Assembly (NCBI GenBank): GCA_035548375.1
Contig: DASZTG010000048.1
Span: 1 to 64,000 of the forward strand
Direction: 5' to 3'
From: JACQAP01 sp035548375
GTDB taxonomy: Bacteria > Pseudomonadota > Gammaproteobacteria > Burkholderiales > JACQAP01
Length of the DNA: 64,000 nucleotides
Below, piece by piece: positions 53,533 through 62,587 of the stretch. The translations under genes and the position numbers were made by a program. How positions within the stretch are numbered: position 1 is the stretch's first letter; each line of letters opens with the position of its first letter. The notes below the pieces were generated by a model. The model ran no database searches, was not told the DNA's origin, and saw nothing but the letters and a program-made list of their open reading frames with translations.

Positions 53533-56172
53533 ATGTCGACAAGAAATACCCCGGCGAATCCCGCCCAACATGCCGCGTCGCATGCGGGCTGGGACGGCGA
53601 CCTTTCCCAGTCCCCTGCCATGCATGCCATCCAGGAGGCGGTCGAGCGCGTCGAAGCGCAGACGAGCGCCACCGTCGCCGCACAAAATCGCGCGCAGCGC
53701 GAGCTTCGCGCCAGGACCGCCGCCGACGAACGCACACGGACCGAGGCCGAGGCCGCGCGCCTGATGGAACAACGCAGCCGGGCCGACGAAGACGCCGCGC
53801 AAGCGGCACTTGCCGCCATCGAAGCCGAGCGCCTGGCGCTCGCCGCGGCAGAGCAACGCAAGCGCGCCAGCCTCGCGGCCATTGCCGAATCGCGCCGGCG
53901 CGAGGAAAGCGAAGCCAATGCCGCGCGCCTGGCCGAAGCGCAAGCCGGCACCGATCGCACGCTCGCTGAGCGCGCGCGCATACGCGCCGAAGAACTCAAG
54001 CGCCAGCTCGATGACCTGCAAGCCGCGCACGAGCATCGCGAACAGGAGGAAACGCGCGCCGAAATGCAGGCGCAGGCCCGCACCGAAACGCAGCGTCAGG
54101 CCGTCGAGCAGGCGCGCGCACGTGCCGAGGCCGAGGGCCGGTGCGCGCAGGAAGCCCGCGACCGCGCAGCAGCCGAAGCCCGGGCGCGCGAGATTGCCGA
54201 TTCGCGGGCCAACATCGACGCGCGCCTGAAGATGCTGGCACTCGCTCGCATCGAAGCGGAAGCCGCGGCAGGCGCGGAATCCGAAGCCCGCATCAAGGCT
54301 GAGCAGGCCGCCGCCGCCGAAGCACAGGCGCGCGTGGCCCACGAATCCCGCGCGCGCGCGGCCGCCGAAAACCAGCTGAGGCTGGAGCAGGAACTCTCCG
54401 CGGCGGAGAAATCCCGCGCCGACGAGGCCTGTGCCTTGCAGCATGAAACCGAATTGCGCCATCGCGCCGAGCAGGAAGCGCAGGGCGAGATGCAGGCGCG
54501 CCGCGCGGCGGAGCGCAAGCAGCGCGAGGCCGCCGAAGGCCGCGCACGCGCGGAAGCCGACCTGAAGCGGGCCGCGCAGGCGCGTGCCCAGGCCGAGCAG
54601 GCCGCGCAGGAAGCCGCCGATGCCCGCGTCGAAGCCGAGGTCCGCGCGGAGCAGGAAGCCAGCGCCCGTGCGCTCGCCGAAACGCTTTCCCGCGAAGCCG
54701 TGGAGGCGCGCGCCGAGGAAGACCATGCCGAGCGCATGATCGCGGAACAGCAGGTCAAGCTCGATGCGGCGGCGTGGGAGGCGCAACGCGCGCGCAACGA
54801 GGCGCAGCGGCAAGCCCAGGAAATCGCGCGCCGGCAAATCGAAAAAGAGCAGGCGGCCGGCGAGGAAGCCCGGGCCGCCGTGGAAGTCGCGGCCGCGCAG
54901 TTGGCCGAGATCGAGCGGCGCATCGAACAGGCGGTCCTCGCTCGCGAGGCGGCCGACGCGCAGGCTCGCGAGGTGGCACAGGGCCGTCTCGACGCGGTGG
55001 AAAAAGCCCGGCAAGCCGCGGAAGCCCGGCTGGCCGCGGAAAAGCAGGCGCTCGCGGAAACCGAGGCCGAAACCGCGGCGGAAGCCCAGGCCGGCAAGGC
55101 GGCCGAGGAACGCGCGCGCATGGCCATTCGCGCCCGCGCCGCCGCGCTGGCGAAGGAGCGCGCCGAGAAGGAACTCGCCGCGGCTGAAGTCCGCCGCGCC
55201 GAAGCCGACCTCGAAGTCGTGCGCGCATGCCGCACGAGCGAGGAAACCGAGAAACTGGCCGAGAATGCCGCCAGCGAGCGCATTCGCGCCGAGCAGGACG
55301 CGACCGCCGCCGCGCAGTTGCGCCTGCAAGCGGAAGCGGCGGCCACCGAAGCGGCGACTGCCCAGGCCGCCGCCGAACGGGAAGCGCAAACGGTCGCGGA
55401 AGAACTGCTGGCCGTGGAAAACGAGCGCATCGAAGCCTTGCGCGATTCCGCGGCAGCCGCGCGGCGCAAGATCGCCTACAAGCGCAACCGCATCAAGGCG
55501 GCACGCAATCGCACGCGCATGCACGACGAATCGGCGGAACTCGAGGCGATGGCCGTCGAGGTGGACGAGCACGAGGACTTCGCTACCGACCTGTCCGATG
55601 CAAAAACGTCGTTGATACCGGTCGCGCATACCTTGGAATCGGAAACGTTCGGCACCGGCACATGGCTGCGGCGGCACGAATCGGCGTTCGACGACTTTGC
55701 CGACGCGGACGATTCCACGGTATCGGACGATCCGGAGGTATTCGCCATCGAGGCGCTGAACGAGCGCATCGCCAGCGAAATCGCGGTGCAGTCGACGCAG
55801 GATACGGATGCGACGATGCTCGAAGGCATCCAAGGGACGTCCGTCCCGCCGGTGTCGGAAACCGCAATCGACGACTACACGGCGGATCCCGCCTACCGGC
55901 GCGCGCGGCGTTCCTATCGCGGCGCCATTGCGGGCGGAATCACGGTTGCTACCGCGGCCGTGCTGAGCTGGATTTTCGTGGGGTGGGCGCCCAATCCGGC
56001 ATCGGCGCAAGCCGCGCATGATGAGACTGCCAGGGCCTTCGTCCAGAACCCGCGCAAGACCCGCGAGCCGGCGCCGCGGCTTTCCACGCTGGACCTGCCG
56101 GGACTCAGCCTGCGCATGCGGCTGGCCGAGCCGCTGCCGTCAGCCGAGGACGCCGCACAGCCCAAGCCCTGA
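53533..56172 (+). CDS. 879-aa Ala/Glu/Arg-rich coiled-coil membrane protein
   Basis: Not recognised. No signal peptide. After about 30 residues it becomes a continuous low-complexity alpha-helical region (about 35-670) built of Ala, Glu, Arg, Gln and almost without Pro or Gly, so a coiled coil of several hundred residues. A basic patch (RRKIAYKRNRIKAARNRTR) and an acidic segment follow, then one membrane helix near 797-815 (RGAIAGGITVATAAVLSWIF) and a Pro-rich C-terminal tail of about 60. Probable cytoplasmic rod tethered to the membrane. The opposite strand has a long open frame caused by composition, not a gene. Confidence 0.78.
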   Translation: MSTRNTPANPAQHAASHAGWDGDLSQSPAMHAIQEAVERVEAQTSATVAAQNRAQRELRARTAADERTRTEAEAARLMEQRSRADEDAAQAALAAIEAERLALAAAEQRKRASLAAIAESRRREESEANAARLAEAQAGTDRTLAERARIRAEELKRQLDDLQAAHEHREQEETRAEMQAQARTETQRQAVEQARARAEAEGRCAQEARDRAAAEARAREIADSRANIDARLKMLALARIEAEAAAGAESEARIKAEQAAAAEAQARVAHESRARAAAENQLRLEQELSAAEKSRADEACALQHETELRHRAEQEAQGEMQARRAAERKQREAAEGRARAEADLKRAAQARAQAEQAAQEAADARVEAEVRAEQEASARALAETLSREAVEARAEEDHAERMIAEQQVKLDAAAWEAQRARNEAQRQAQEIARRQIEKEQAAGEEARAAVEVAAAQLAEIERRIEQAVLAREAADAQAREVAQGRLDAVEKARQAAEARLAAEKQALAETEAETAAEAQAGKAAEERARMAIRARAAALAKERAEKELAAAEVRRAEADLEVVRACRTSEETEKLAENAASERIRAEQDATAAAQLRLQAEAAATEAATAQAAAEREAQTVAEELLAVENERIEALRDSAAAARRKIAYKRNRIKAARNRTRMHDESAELEAMAVEVDEHEDFATDLSDAKTSLIPVAHTLESETFGTGTWLRRHESAFDDFADADDSTVSDDPEVFAIEALNERIASEIAVQSTQDTDATMLEGIQGTSVPPVSETAIDDYTADPAYRRARRSYRGAIAGGITVATAAVLSWIFVGWAPNPASAQAAHDETARAFVQNPRKTREPAPRLSTLDLPGLSLRMRLAEPLPSAEDAAQPKP

Positions 56173-56219
56173 TCGGCCCATCTGGCATTACGGGCGGCGC
56201 AGCGCTATATTCGCGCGCC

Positions 56220-56909
56220 GTGATTGACGACCGCCACAGACCCATCCGCAGTTTCGTCCTGCGCCAGGGCCGCGTATCGAATGCGCAGCGCCGCGCCGTC
56301 GACGACCTGCTCCCGCGCTTCGGCATCGCCTTTGCCCCGGCCCCGTTTGACTTCGATCGCGCATTCGGCCGCGCGGCCCCGCGATTCCTCGAGATCGGCT
56401 TCGGCATGGGCGAGAGTACCGCCCGCATCGCCGGCGAGCAGCCCGGACATGATTTCATCGGCATCGAGGTGCACACGCCCGGCGTCGGCGGCCTGCTGCG
56501 CCTGATCGAGGCGCAGGCCCTCACCAACATTCGCATCGTCCAGCATGACGCGGTGGAAGTCGCCACCCACATGATCGGCGAGGCCAGCCTGGCCGGCATC
56601 CATGTGTTTTTTCCCGATCCCTGGCCGAAGAAGCGCCACCACAAGCGCCGGCTGCTGCAACCCACGTTCGTGCGCTTGCTCGCGAGCCGGTTGCGGCCCG
56701 GTGGCTATCTGCATGTGGCCACCGACTGGGAAGACTACGCGACGCAAATTCTCGCGGTGCTGTCCGCGGAGGCCTTGCTGAAAAATTCCGTGGAAGGCTT
56801 CGCGCCGCGGCCGGCGCATCGGCCCCTGACGAAATTCGAAAGCCGCGGTCTGAAGCTCGGACACGGCGTCTGGGACATCGTGTTCCTGCGCCGATCAGTC
56901 GCCGGCTGA
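56220..56909 (+). CDS. trmB: tRNA (guanine-N7-)-methyltransferase
   Basis: 229 residues from a GTG at 56220. SAM-binding LEIGFGMGESTARIA and the catalytic FFPDPWPKKRHHKRR are intact. Methylates G46 of tRNAs. Its last 15 bp overlap the hemW end on the opposite strand. Confidence 0.94.
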   Translation: MIDDRHRPIRSFVLRQGRVSNAQRRAVDDLLPRFGIAFAPAPFDFDRAFGRAAPRFLEIGFGMGESTARIAGEQPGHDFIGIEVHTPGVGGLLRLIEAQALTNIRIVQHDAVEVATHMIGEASLAGIHVFFPDPWPKKRHHKRRLLQPTFVRLLASRLRPGGYLHVATDWEDYATQILAVLSAEALLKNSVEGFAPRPAHRPLTKFESRGLKLGHGVWDIVFLRRSVAG

Positions 56910-58118
56910 AGCCGGCAGGAAAATCTGCAGCAGGTCGTTCAGGAAGCGCTGGCCCTTCAAGGTCGGCCGCACGCGCACGTGGTCGCGCTCGATCAATCCC
57001 AGCGATTCGGCCCGCTCCAGGCGCTTGAGAAGCGCGTTGGGGGACAAGCCGGTGCGCGATTCGAACAGCGCCAGCTCGAATCCATCGATCAGCCGCAGCG
57101 CGTTCATCATGAACTCGAAGGGCAGGTCGTCGATGCCGACGACGGTCTCCTGCTGCATCGCCTGCCCGGCCTCCGCGTTGTCCATGTATTCGCGCGGCTG
57201 CTTGTAGCGCAGCTGCCGCAGGATGCGGTTCGCGAACGAGAGCTTGCCGTGCGCGCCCGCGCCGATGCCGAGGTAGTCGCCGAACGTCCAGTAATTCAAG
57301 TTGTGCCGGGATTCCAGGCGCGGCCGCGCGAACGCCGAGGTTTCGTAGTGCCGGTAGCCCGCGTCGGCCAGGCGCGCCTCGATGGCCTGCTGCATGTCGG
57401 CCGACAGATCGTCATCCGGCAATGCGGGCGGCTGCCGGTGGAACAGCGTGTTCGGCTCGATCGTCAAGTGGTAGGCCGAGACATGCGCCGGCGCGAAGCC
57501 GATCGCCGTGTCGATGTCCTCAAGCGCCTGCGTCAGGGTCTGGCCCGGCAGCGCGTACATCAGGTCGAGGTTGAAATTGTCGAAATTTTCACGCGCGATC
57601 CCGATCGCAGCGCGCGCCTGCGCCGCGTCGTGGATGCGGCCCAGCGCGCGCAGGTGGGCTTCATTGAAGCTCTGGATGCCGATCGACAGGCGATTGACGC
57701 CGAGCGCGCGGAATGCCGCGAACTTGCGGGCCTCGAACGTTCCCGGGTTCGCTTCCAGCGTGATTTCCGCGTCGGGCGCGAGATGCAGGCGCGCGCGAAT
57801 CGCCGACACCAGCTCGTCCAACGCGGTGGCGGACAGCAGCGAGGGCGTGCCGCCGCCGAAGAAAATCGTATAGACCGTGCGACCCCAGACCTGGGGCAGC
57901 GCGCGATCCAGGTCCTCGATGAGCGCGCGCACGTAGCGCTGCTCCGGCGCGGCGTCGAGATCCCTGGCAGCCGGCGCGGAAGAGCGGATTTCGTGCGAAT
58001 TGAAATCGCAATACGGGCATTTGCGCACGCACCAGGGAATGTGCACATAGAGCGACAGGGGCGGCAATGCCGCGAGCGAAACCTGCCTGCCCTTCGCGGG
58101 CGATTCGAGGATCTGCAT
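56895..58118 (-). CDS. hemW: Radical SAM heme chaperone HemW
   Basis: 407 residues from the ATG at 58118; an ATG at 58175 would add 19 residues and overlap murI. Radical SAM cluster C-x3-C-x2-C (Cys30, 34, 37) without the fourth cysteine of true HemN, as in HemW. GGGTPSLLS and the C-terminal HemN-like domain follow. It inserts heme into target proteins. Divergent from murI. Confidence 0.93.
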   Translation of the reverse strand: MQILESPAKGRQVSLAALPPLSLYVHIPWCVRKCPYCDFNSHEIRSSAPAARDLDAAPEQRYVRALIEDLDRALPQVWGRTVYTIFFGGGTPSLLSATALDELVSAIRARLHLAPDAEITLEANPGTFEARKFAAFRALGVNRLSIGIQSFNEAHLRALGRIHDAAQARAAIGIARENFDNFNLDLMYALPGQTLTQALEDIDTAIGFAPAHVSAYHLTIEPNTLFHRQPPALPDDDLSADMQQAIEARLADAGYRHYETSAFARPRLESRHNLNYWTFGDYLGIGAGAHGKLSFANRILRQLRYKQPREYMDNAEAGQAMQQETVVGIDDLPFEFMMNALRLIDGFELALFESRTGLSPNALLKRLERAESLGLIERDHVRVRPTLKGQRFLNDLLQIFLPASAGD

Positions 58119-58165
58119 GGCTCGGCTTGAAGAAGTTGCGCTTTCTACTATAACCTCTGCGCCGA

Positions 58166-58981
58166 ATGATCCCATCCGGCAGCGACAATCCGATCGGCAT
58201 CTTCGATTCCGGCGTGGGCGGGCTCACCATCCTGCGCGCAGTGCGCGAAACGCTGCCCCACGAAAATCTCGTCTACGTCGCCGACGACGCATACGTGCCC
58301 TATGGCCAGAAGCCGCCGGAACAGATTCGCAGCCGCTGCCTGGCGATCGCCGACTTCCTGCAAGCCCAGGGCGCCCGCGCCATCGTCGTTGCCTGCAATA
58401 CCGCGACGGCGGCGGCCATCGACGCGATGCGCGAGCGCTGGTCGATTCCCTTCGTCGGCGTCGAACCCGCGGTGAAACCCGCGGTGGCGGCCACGCGCAG
58501 CGGCGTGGTGGGCGTACTCGCCACGCCCGCGACCTTGCAAAGCCCGCGCTACCTGAGCCTGCTCGAACGCTTCGCCGGCGCAACCCGCATCGTCGGCCAG
58601 GCATGCGCCGGACTCGCCGAGCACATCGAGCGCGGCCACGCCGACGACGCGCTCACCGAACGGCTGTTGCGAAGTTTCGTCGATCCCCTGCTCGCCCAGC
58701 GCGCGGACGTCATCGTGCTCGGCTGCACGCATTATCCGCTGGTCGCCCACATCATTCGGCGCATCGCCGGCCCGGACGTCGCCGTCATCGAGAACGGCAC
58801 CGCGGTCGCGAAGGAACTGGCGCGCCAGCTGGCCGCGCGCGGGCCTGGGCGGCAGGGCGGAGCAGGCGGCGAGTCGTTCTGGTCGAGCGGATCGCATGAA
58901 CGCATGCGCTCGTTGCTGCGGGAGTTGTGGAGTCCGCATGCGCAACTGCAGCCGCTGCCGGAGTCCCCGGCGCGGGGCTGA
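58166..58981 (+). CDS. murI: Glutamate racemase
   Basis: 271 residues. Motifs IGIFDSGVGGLTIL, VVACNTATAAAIDAM (first catalytic Cys) and LGCTHYPLVA (second). Makes D-glutamate for peptidoglycan. Divergent from hemW with 47 bp between the starts. Confidence 0.96.
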   Translation: MIPSGSDNPIGIFDSGVGGLTILRAVRETLPHENLVYVADDAYVPYGQKPPEQIRSRCLAIADFLQAQGARAIVVACNTATAAAIDAMRERWSIPFVGVEPAVKPAVAATRSGVVGVLATPATLQSPRYLSLLERFAGATRIVGQACAGLAEHIERGHADDALTERLLRSFVDPLLAQRADVIVLGCTHYPLVAHIIRRIAGPDVAVIENGTAVAKELARQLAARGPGRQGGAGGESFWSSGSHERMRSLLRELWSPHAQLQPLPESPARG

Positions 58982-58984
58982 ACT

Positions 58985-59278
58985 TCAGCGCAGCATGCGA
59001 ATGAAGCGGATCACGCGCAGCACGCCCATGAGCAGCAGGCCGCTGCGATAACCCATGCGCAGGATCTCGCCGGGCCCGACGGCGATCAGCGCCACGGCAA
59101 TGAGGGCGGCACCCAGCGGCCGGCTCTTGAGGTTGCGATAGCCACGCCAGGCCAGGTCGGCGAAGGCCAGCGATTGGCGCACGGACGCGGCGTGCGCGGC
59201 CAGCTCGCCGCGCTGCTCCGCGGCCTGGGCAACCAGCGCCCGCCGCTTGAGAACGATGCCGCGCAGGCGCTCGTTCAT
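58985..59278 (-). CDS. YqjK-like small protein
   Basis: 97 residues from the ATG at 59278. Begins MNERLRGIVLKRRALVAQAA, a helical N-terminal half followed by a hydrophobic segment (PLGAALIAVALIAVGPGEIL) and a basic end. It is the third gene of a YqjD-YqjE-YqjK type set. Function unknown. Confidence 0.7.
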   Translation of the reverse strand: MNERLRGIVLKRRALVAQAAEQRGELAAHAASVRQSLAFADLAWRGYRNLKSRPLGAALIAVALIAVGPGEILRMGYRSGLLLMGVLRVIRFIRMLR

Positions 59279-59294
59279 GGCGACCGCCCGCGGC

Positions 59295-59717
59295 TCATCG
59301 TTTTCCCACCAGCCGGTCGCGATCCTTGGCGAGCTCGTCCAGCGTGGCCTCGAACAATTTCGGCCGCCCGAGGGCCACCGCGCGCACCCGCAGGAAGGAA
59401 ACCAGCGCCGCCAGGGCGAACAGCGCGGCAAGCAGTACCGCCACGAGGATGCGGTTGGTATCCCAGAATGCGACCAGCACGGCCACCGCGCCCATCACCA
59501 CCGCCGTGAAGACCAGGAAAAGCGAAACGATGGTCCACAGCAGCATGGAGGTCAGGCGCGCGACCTGCTCTTCCACCTCCGTGCCCAGCAACTCGATGCG
59601 CGTGTGCGCGATGCCCACGAAAGTCGCGAGCAATTGCCTCACGGACTGGAACAGCCCCAGCGGGTGTCCCGGCGGCGGCTCGGCCCGTGACTGTTCTTCG
59701 CGATCCTGATCGTCCAT
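59295..59717 (-). CDS. Phage-holin-superfamily protein, YqjE-like
   Basis: 140 residues. A helical N-terminal part (HPLGLFQSVRQLLATFVGIA, then RIELLGTEVEEQVARL) and two adjacent membrane helices (LLWTIVSLFLVFTAVVMGAV, ILVAVLLAALFALAALVSFL). Matches the YqjE/holin-X superfamily. Not evidence of a prophage. Between the DUF883 and YqjK-like genes. Confidence 0.82.
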   Translation of the reverse strand: MDDQDREEQSRAEPPPGHPLGLFQSVRQLLATFVGIAHTRIELLGTEVEEQVARLTSMLLWTIVSLFLVFTAVVMGAVAVLVAFWDTNRILVAVLLAALFALAALVSFLRVRAVALGRPKLFEATLDELAKDRDRLVGKR

Positions 59718-59723
59718 GCGCGG

Positions 59724-60032
59724 TTACTTGCGAGACAGCAGCACGCCGACGACCAGGCCCACGGCCGCGGCGATGCCCACCGCGGTCCAGGGATTCTCGT
59801 GCACGTAGTCGTCCGTCGCCTTGGCCGCGATGCGCGTCTGCTCGCCGGCGGCATACCCGGCCTGGGCAATGCGTGCCTTGGCGGCCCCAATCGATTCCTG
59901 CGCCCGCGCCCGCACTTCGGCGACTTTTTCGCCGGCCTGCCCCGCCGTGGCCACCAGCAATTCCTCGGCGTCAGTCACGATCAGGCGCAGGTCGTCCATC
60001 AGCTTGTCCATCGATACCGCCTTGCTCTTCAT
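59724..60032 (-). CDS. DUF883 membrane-anchored ribosome-binding protein, YqjD/ElaB-like
   Basis: 102 residues from the ATG at 60032, which has a strong AGGAGG at the right distance. Helical, Ala-rich N-terminal part, then a C-terminal membrane anchor (PWTAVGIAAAVGLVVGVLLSRK) with the conserved ENPW. YqjD tethers ribosomes to the membrane in stationary phase in E. coli. First gene of the three-gene set. Confidence 0.88.
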   Translation of the reverse strand: MKSKAVSMDKLMDDLRLIVTDAEELLVATAGQAGEKVAEVRARAQESIGAAKARIAQAGYAAGEQTRIAAKATDDYVHENPWTAVGIAAAVGLVVGVLLSRK

Positions 60033-60103
60033 CTTGCCCTCCTGGTTCGAATCGTTGCGAAGCCGTTGCGTTCGCCATGGAAGTATCACATGCCCGGATC
60101 CGG

Positions 60104-60697
60104 TCAGGCTTGGGACTTCAGCGTGTCGACGAGCCGTGCCAATGCCTTGCCGCGATGACTGATGAGATTCTTCCGATCGGGCGCAAGTTCCGCTCCGGTC
60201 TGGCGGAATTCCGGGTCCAGGAACAAGGGGTCGTAGCCGAAGCCGCCGCTGCCGCGCGGTGACCGCAGGACCTCGCCCCGCCAGACGCCCTGTGCGATCA
60301 GCGGCTGCGGGTCCTGCGCGTGGCGAAGCACGACGATAATGCAATAGTAATGCGCGCGGCGATCGTCGAATCCCTGGAGCTCGGCGAGCAGCCTGGCGTT
60401 GTTGCGCGCATCCGAACGCGGCTCGCCGGCGTAGCGCGCCGAATGCACGCCCGGCGCGCCGCCCAGCGCATCGACGCAAATGCCCGAATCGTCCGCCAGC
60501 GCAGGCAGGCCGGTCAGCGCGGCGGCATGGCGCGCCTTGGCCAGCGCATTCTCCACGAAGGTTCCGTAGGGTTCCTCGGCATCGGGAACGCCGAACGCGG
60601 ATTGCGGCAGCGCCTCGATGCCCAGCGGCGCCAGGATTTGCCCGATCTCGCGCAGCTTGCCGGCATTGCCGGATGCAATGACCAGTCGCTCGAACAT
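60104..60697 (-). CDS. rdgB: XTP/dITP pyrophosphatase
   Basis: 197 residues. Starts MFERLVIASGNAGKLREIGQ, with LADDSGICVDALGGAPGVHSA and RGSGGFGYDPLFL. Removes non-canonical purine triphosphates. 12 bp after rph. Confidence 0.96.
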   Translation of the reverse strand: MFERLVIASGNAGKLREIGQILAPLGIEALPQSAFGVPDAEEPYGTFVENALAKARHAAALTGLPALADDSGICVDALGGAPGVHSARYAGEPRSDARNNARLLAELQGFDDRRAHYYCIIVVLRHAQDPQPLIAQGVWRGEVLRSPRGSGGFGYDPLFLDPEFRQTGAELAPDRKNLISHRGKALARLVDTLKSQA

Positions 60698-60709
60698 GTT
60701 GCCCAGCCT

Positions 60710-61432
60710 TCAGGAACCGATGCCGAGTGCGCTTTCCTGCGCTGCCACGAGGCGGCCGATCCCCAGTTGCGCGAGGTCCAGCATGGCGTCCATCTCCTTG
60801 CGGGAGAACGGTTCGCCTTCGGCCGTGCCCTGCACCTCGACCATCGCGCCGCTGCCCGTCATGACGACGTTCATGTCCGTGTCGCTGTTGGAATCCTCCG
60901 CGTAATCGAGGTCGAGCACCGGCGTGCCGCCGAACATGCCCACGGATACCGCGGCGACGAAATCGCGGATCGGCCAGCCTGCCAGCGCGTTCCTGCCCTT
61001 CAGGAAGGTCAGGGCGTCGTGCAGCGCAACGAACGCACCGGTGATGCTCGCGGTCCGCGTGCCGCCGTCGGCCTGGATGACGTCGCAATCGATCTGCACC
61101 GTGCGCTCCCCCAGCGCCGCGAGGTCGGTTACGGCGCGCAAGCTGCGCCCGATCAGCCGCTGGATCTCCTGCGTGCGCCCGCTTTGCTTGCCGCGCGCAG
61201 CCTCGCGATCCGTGCGCGTATTGGTCGAGCGCGGCAGCATGCCGTATTCCGCGGTGAGCCAGCCCTGTCCCTTGCCCTTGAGGAAGGCCGGCACCTTGTC
61301 CTCGATGCTCGCGGTACAAATGACTTTGGTATCGCCGCACTCGATGAGCACGGAGCCTTCGGCATGGCGGGTGTAGCGGCGGGTCACGCCGATTTTCCTG
61401 AGTTGATCGGGTGCACGTCCGCTCGGTCGCAT
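60710..61432 (-). CDS. rph: Ribonuclease PH
   Basis: 240 residues. Phosphate-binding region GRTQEIQRLIGRSLRAV, DCDVIQADGGTRTASITGAF and the C-terminal GTAEGEPFSRKEMDAMLDLA. Trims tRNA 3' ends. Divergent from yicC. Full length, not truncated as in E. coli K-12. Confidence 0.97.
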   Translation of the reverse strand: MRPSGRAPDQLRKIGVTRRYTRHAEGSVLIECGDTKVICTASIEDKVPAFLKGKGQGWLTAEYGMLPRSTNTRTDREAARGKQSGRTQEIQRLIGRSLRAVTDLAALGERTVQIDCDVIQADGGTRTASITGAFVALHDALTFLKGRNALAGWPIRDFVAAVSVGMFGGTPVLDLDYAEDSNSDTDMNVVMTGSGAMVEVQGTAEGEPFSRKEMDAMLDLAQLGIGRLVAAQESALGIGS

Positions 61433-61599
61433 GGCAGGGTCTCTCGCAGTGGATGTCGTCGGCAGGGGCAGGGCCTTGAAGCGCGACGCGCATCGACGAC
61501 GGTCGCGGAAGCGGATGGAGGCCCTGATTTGTATGCTATCTTTTCAGCTCGCCAATTTTGGTGAACTCCCCCGCCCTTGTAAAGCACCCGGGCCGCCCG

Positions 61600-62466
61600 A
61601 TGATCTACAGCATGACCGGTTATGCAGTCACGGCCGCCGAGCTTCCGTTCGGCGCGCTGAACCTCGAACTGCGATCGGTGAACCACCGCTACCTCGACAT
61701 CCAGTTCCGCATCCCGGATGAGCTGCGCCCGCTCGAGTCCGGCTTGCGCGAGAAGGCGACAGCGCGCATCGGCCGCGGCAAGGTGGAGATGCGCATCGCG
61801 GTGAGCAAGTCGGCCGCGTCGCAATCGAACCTGCAGATCGACGCGCCGTTGCTGGCCCACCTGGCCGCGCTCGACGAGCGCGTGCGGGCCACGCTGCCGA
61901 AGGCGCACGCGCTCTCGGTGGCGGACGTGCTGCGCTGGCCCGGCATGCTGGGCAGCGATAACCTTGTCGCCGAGGAATTGCAGGAGTCGGTCAACAAGCT
62001 GCTCGATCGCGCGCTCGACGAATTGACCGCCACCCGCGCGCGCGAGGGCGAGAAGCTCAAGAAGCTGCTGCTCGATCGCATCACCTCGATGGAAAACCTG
62101 GTCGCGAAGCTGGCGCCGCGCATGCCGCAACTCGTGACGAGCTATCGCGACCGCCTGACCGCCCGGCTGAAGGACGCGATGGTGAGCCTCGACGACGAAC
62201 GCCTGAAGCAGGAACTGGTGCTGTTCGCATCCAAGATCGACGTCGACGAGGAACTGTCGCGGCTGGGTGCGCATTTCGGCGAGATCCGCCGCATCCTCGA
62301 CAAGGGCGGCGCGGTCGGCAAGCGGCTGGACTTCCTCATGCAGGAACTCAACCGCGAGGCCAATACGCTCGGCTCGAAATCGGTGGACATGGAATTCACG
62401 CAGACGTCGATGGACCTCAAGGTCCTCATCGAGCAGATGCGCGAGCAGATCCAGAATATCGAATGA
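61600..62466 (+). CDS. yicC: YicC/YloC-family endoribonuclease
   Basis: 288 residues from the ATG at 61600, which gives the family start MIYSMTGYA; an ATG or GTG 42 bp upstream is less likely. LRSVNHRYLDIQFRIPDELR and the C-terminal FLMQELNREANTLGSKS are family hallmarks. Relatives cleave RNA. Followed by a heptamer repeat and gmk, as in many proteobacteria. Confidence 0.93.
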   Translation: MIYSMTGYAVTAAELPFGALNLELRSVNHRYLDIQFRIPDELRPLESGLREKATARIGRGKVEMRIAVSKSAASQSNLQIDAPLLAHLAALDERVRATLPKAHALSVADVLRWPGMLGSDNLVAEELQESVNKLLDRALDELTATRAREGEKLKKLLLDRITSMENLVAKLAPRMPQLVTSYRDRLTARLKDAMVSLDDERLKQELVLFASKIDVDEELSRLGAHFGEIRRILDKGGAVGKRLDFLMQELNREANTLGSKSVDMEFTQTSMDLKVLIEQMREQIQNIE

Positions 62467-62476
62467 ACCCGGGCGC

Positions 62477-62567
62477 GAGGCACGAGGCACGAGGCGCGTG
62501 GCACGTGGCGCGAAGCACGAGGCCCGACGCCTCGACTCTCGAGCCTGGCGTCTCGTGCCTCGTGCCT
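62477..62567. repeat. Heptanucleotide repeat forming a large inverted repeat
   Basis: Thirteen 7-base units in phase fill the yicC-gmk gap. The first seven are variants of GAGGCAC; the later ones include its inverse complement (CGTGCCT twice at 62554-62567). The two ends form an imperfect stem with a 16-bp perfect core (GAGGCAC-GAGGCAC type). Non-coding by appearance. Confidence 0.85.
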
Positions 62568-62587
62568 GCGCTGGCGCTTGCGCCGCG

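Noticed and set aside
53443..56019. 858-residue open frame antisense to the coiled-coil gene
   Set aside because: Arises because the Ala/Arg/Glu codons are GC-rich and lack stop codons in reverse. Composition (Gly/Arg/Leu/Phe) has no fold signature and no plausible start or neighbours.
59295..59717. Prophage holin
   Set aside because: It belongs to the YqjE/holin-X superfamily next to YqjD- and YqjK-like genes, a usual chromosomal set. No lysis or phage genes.
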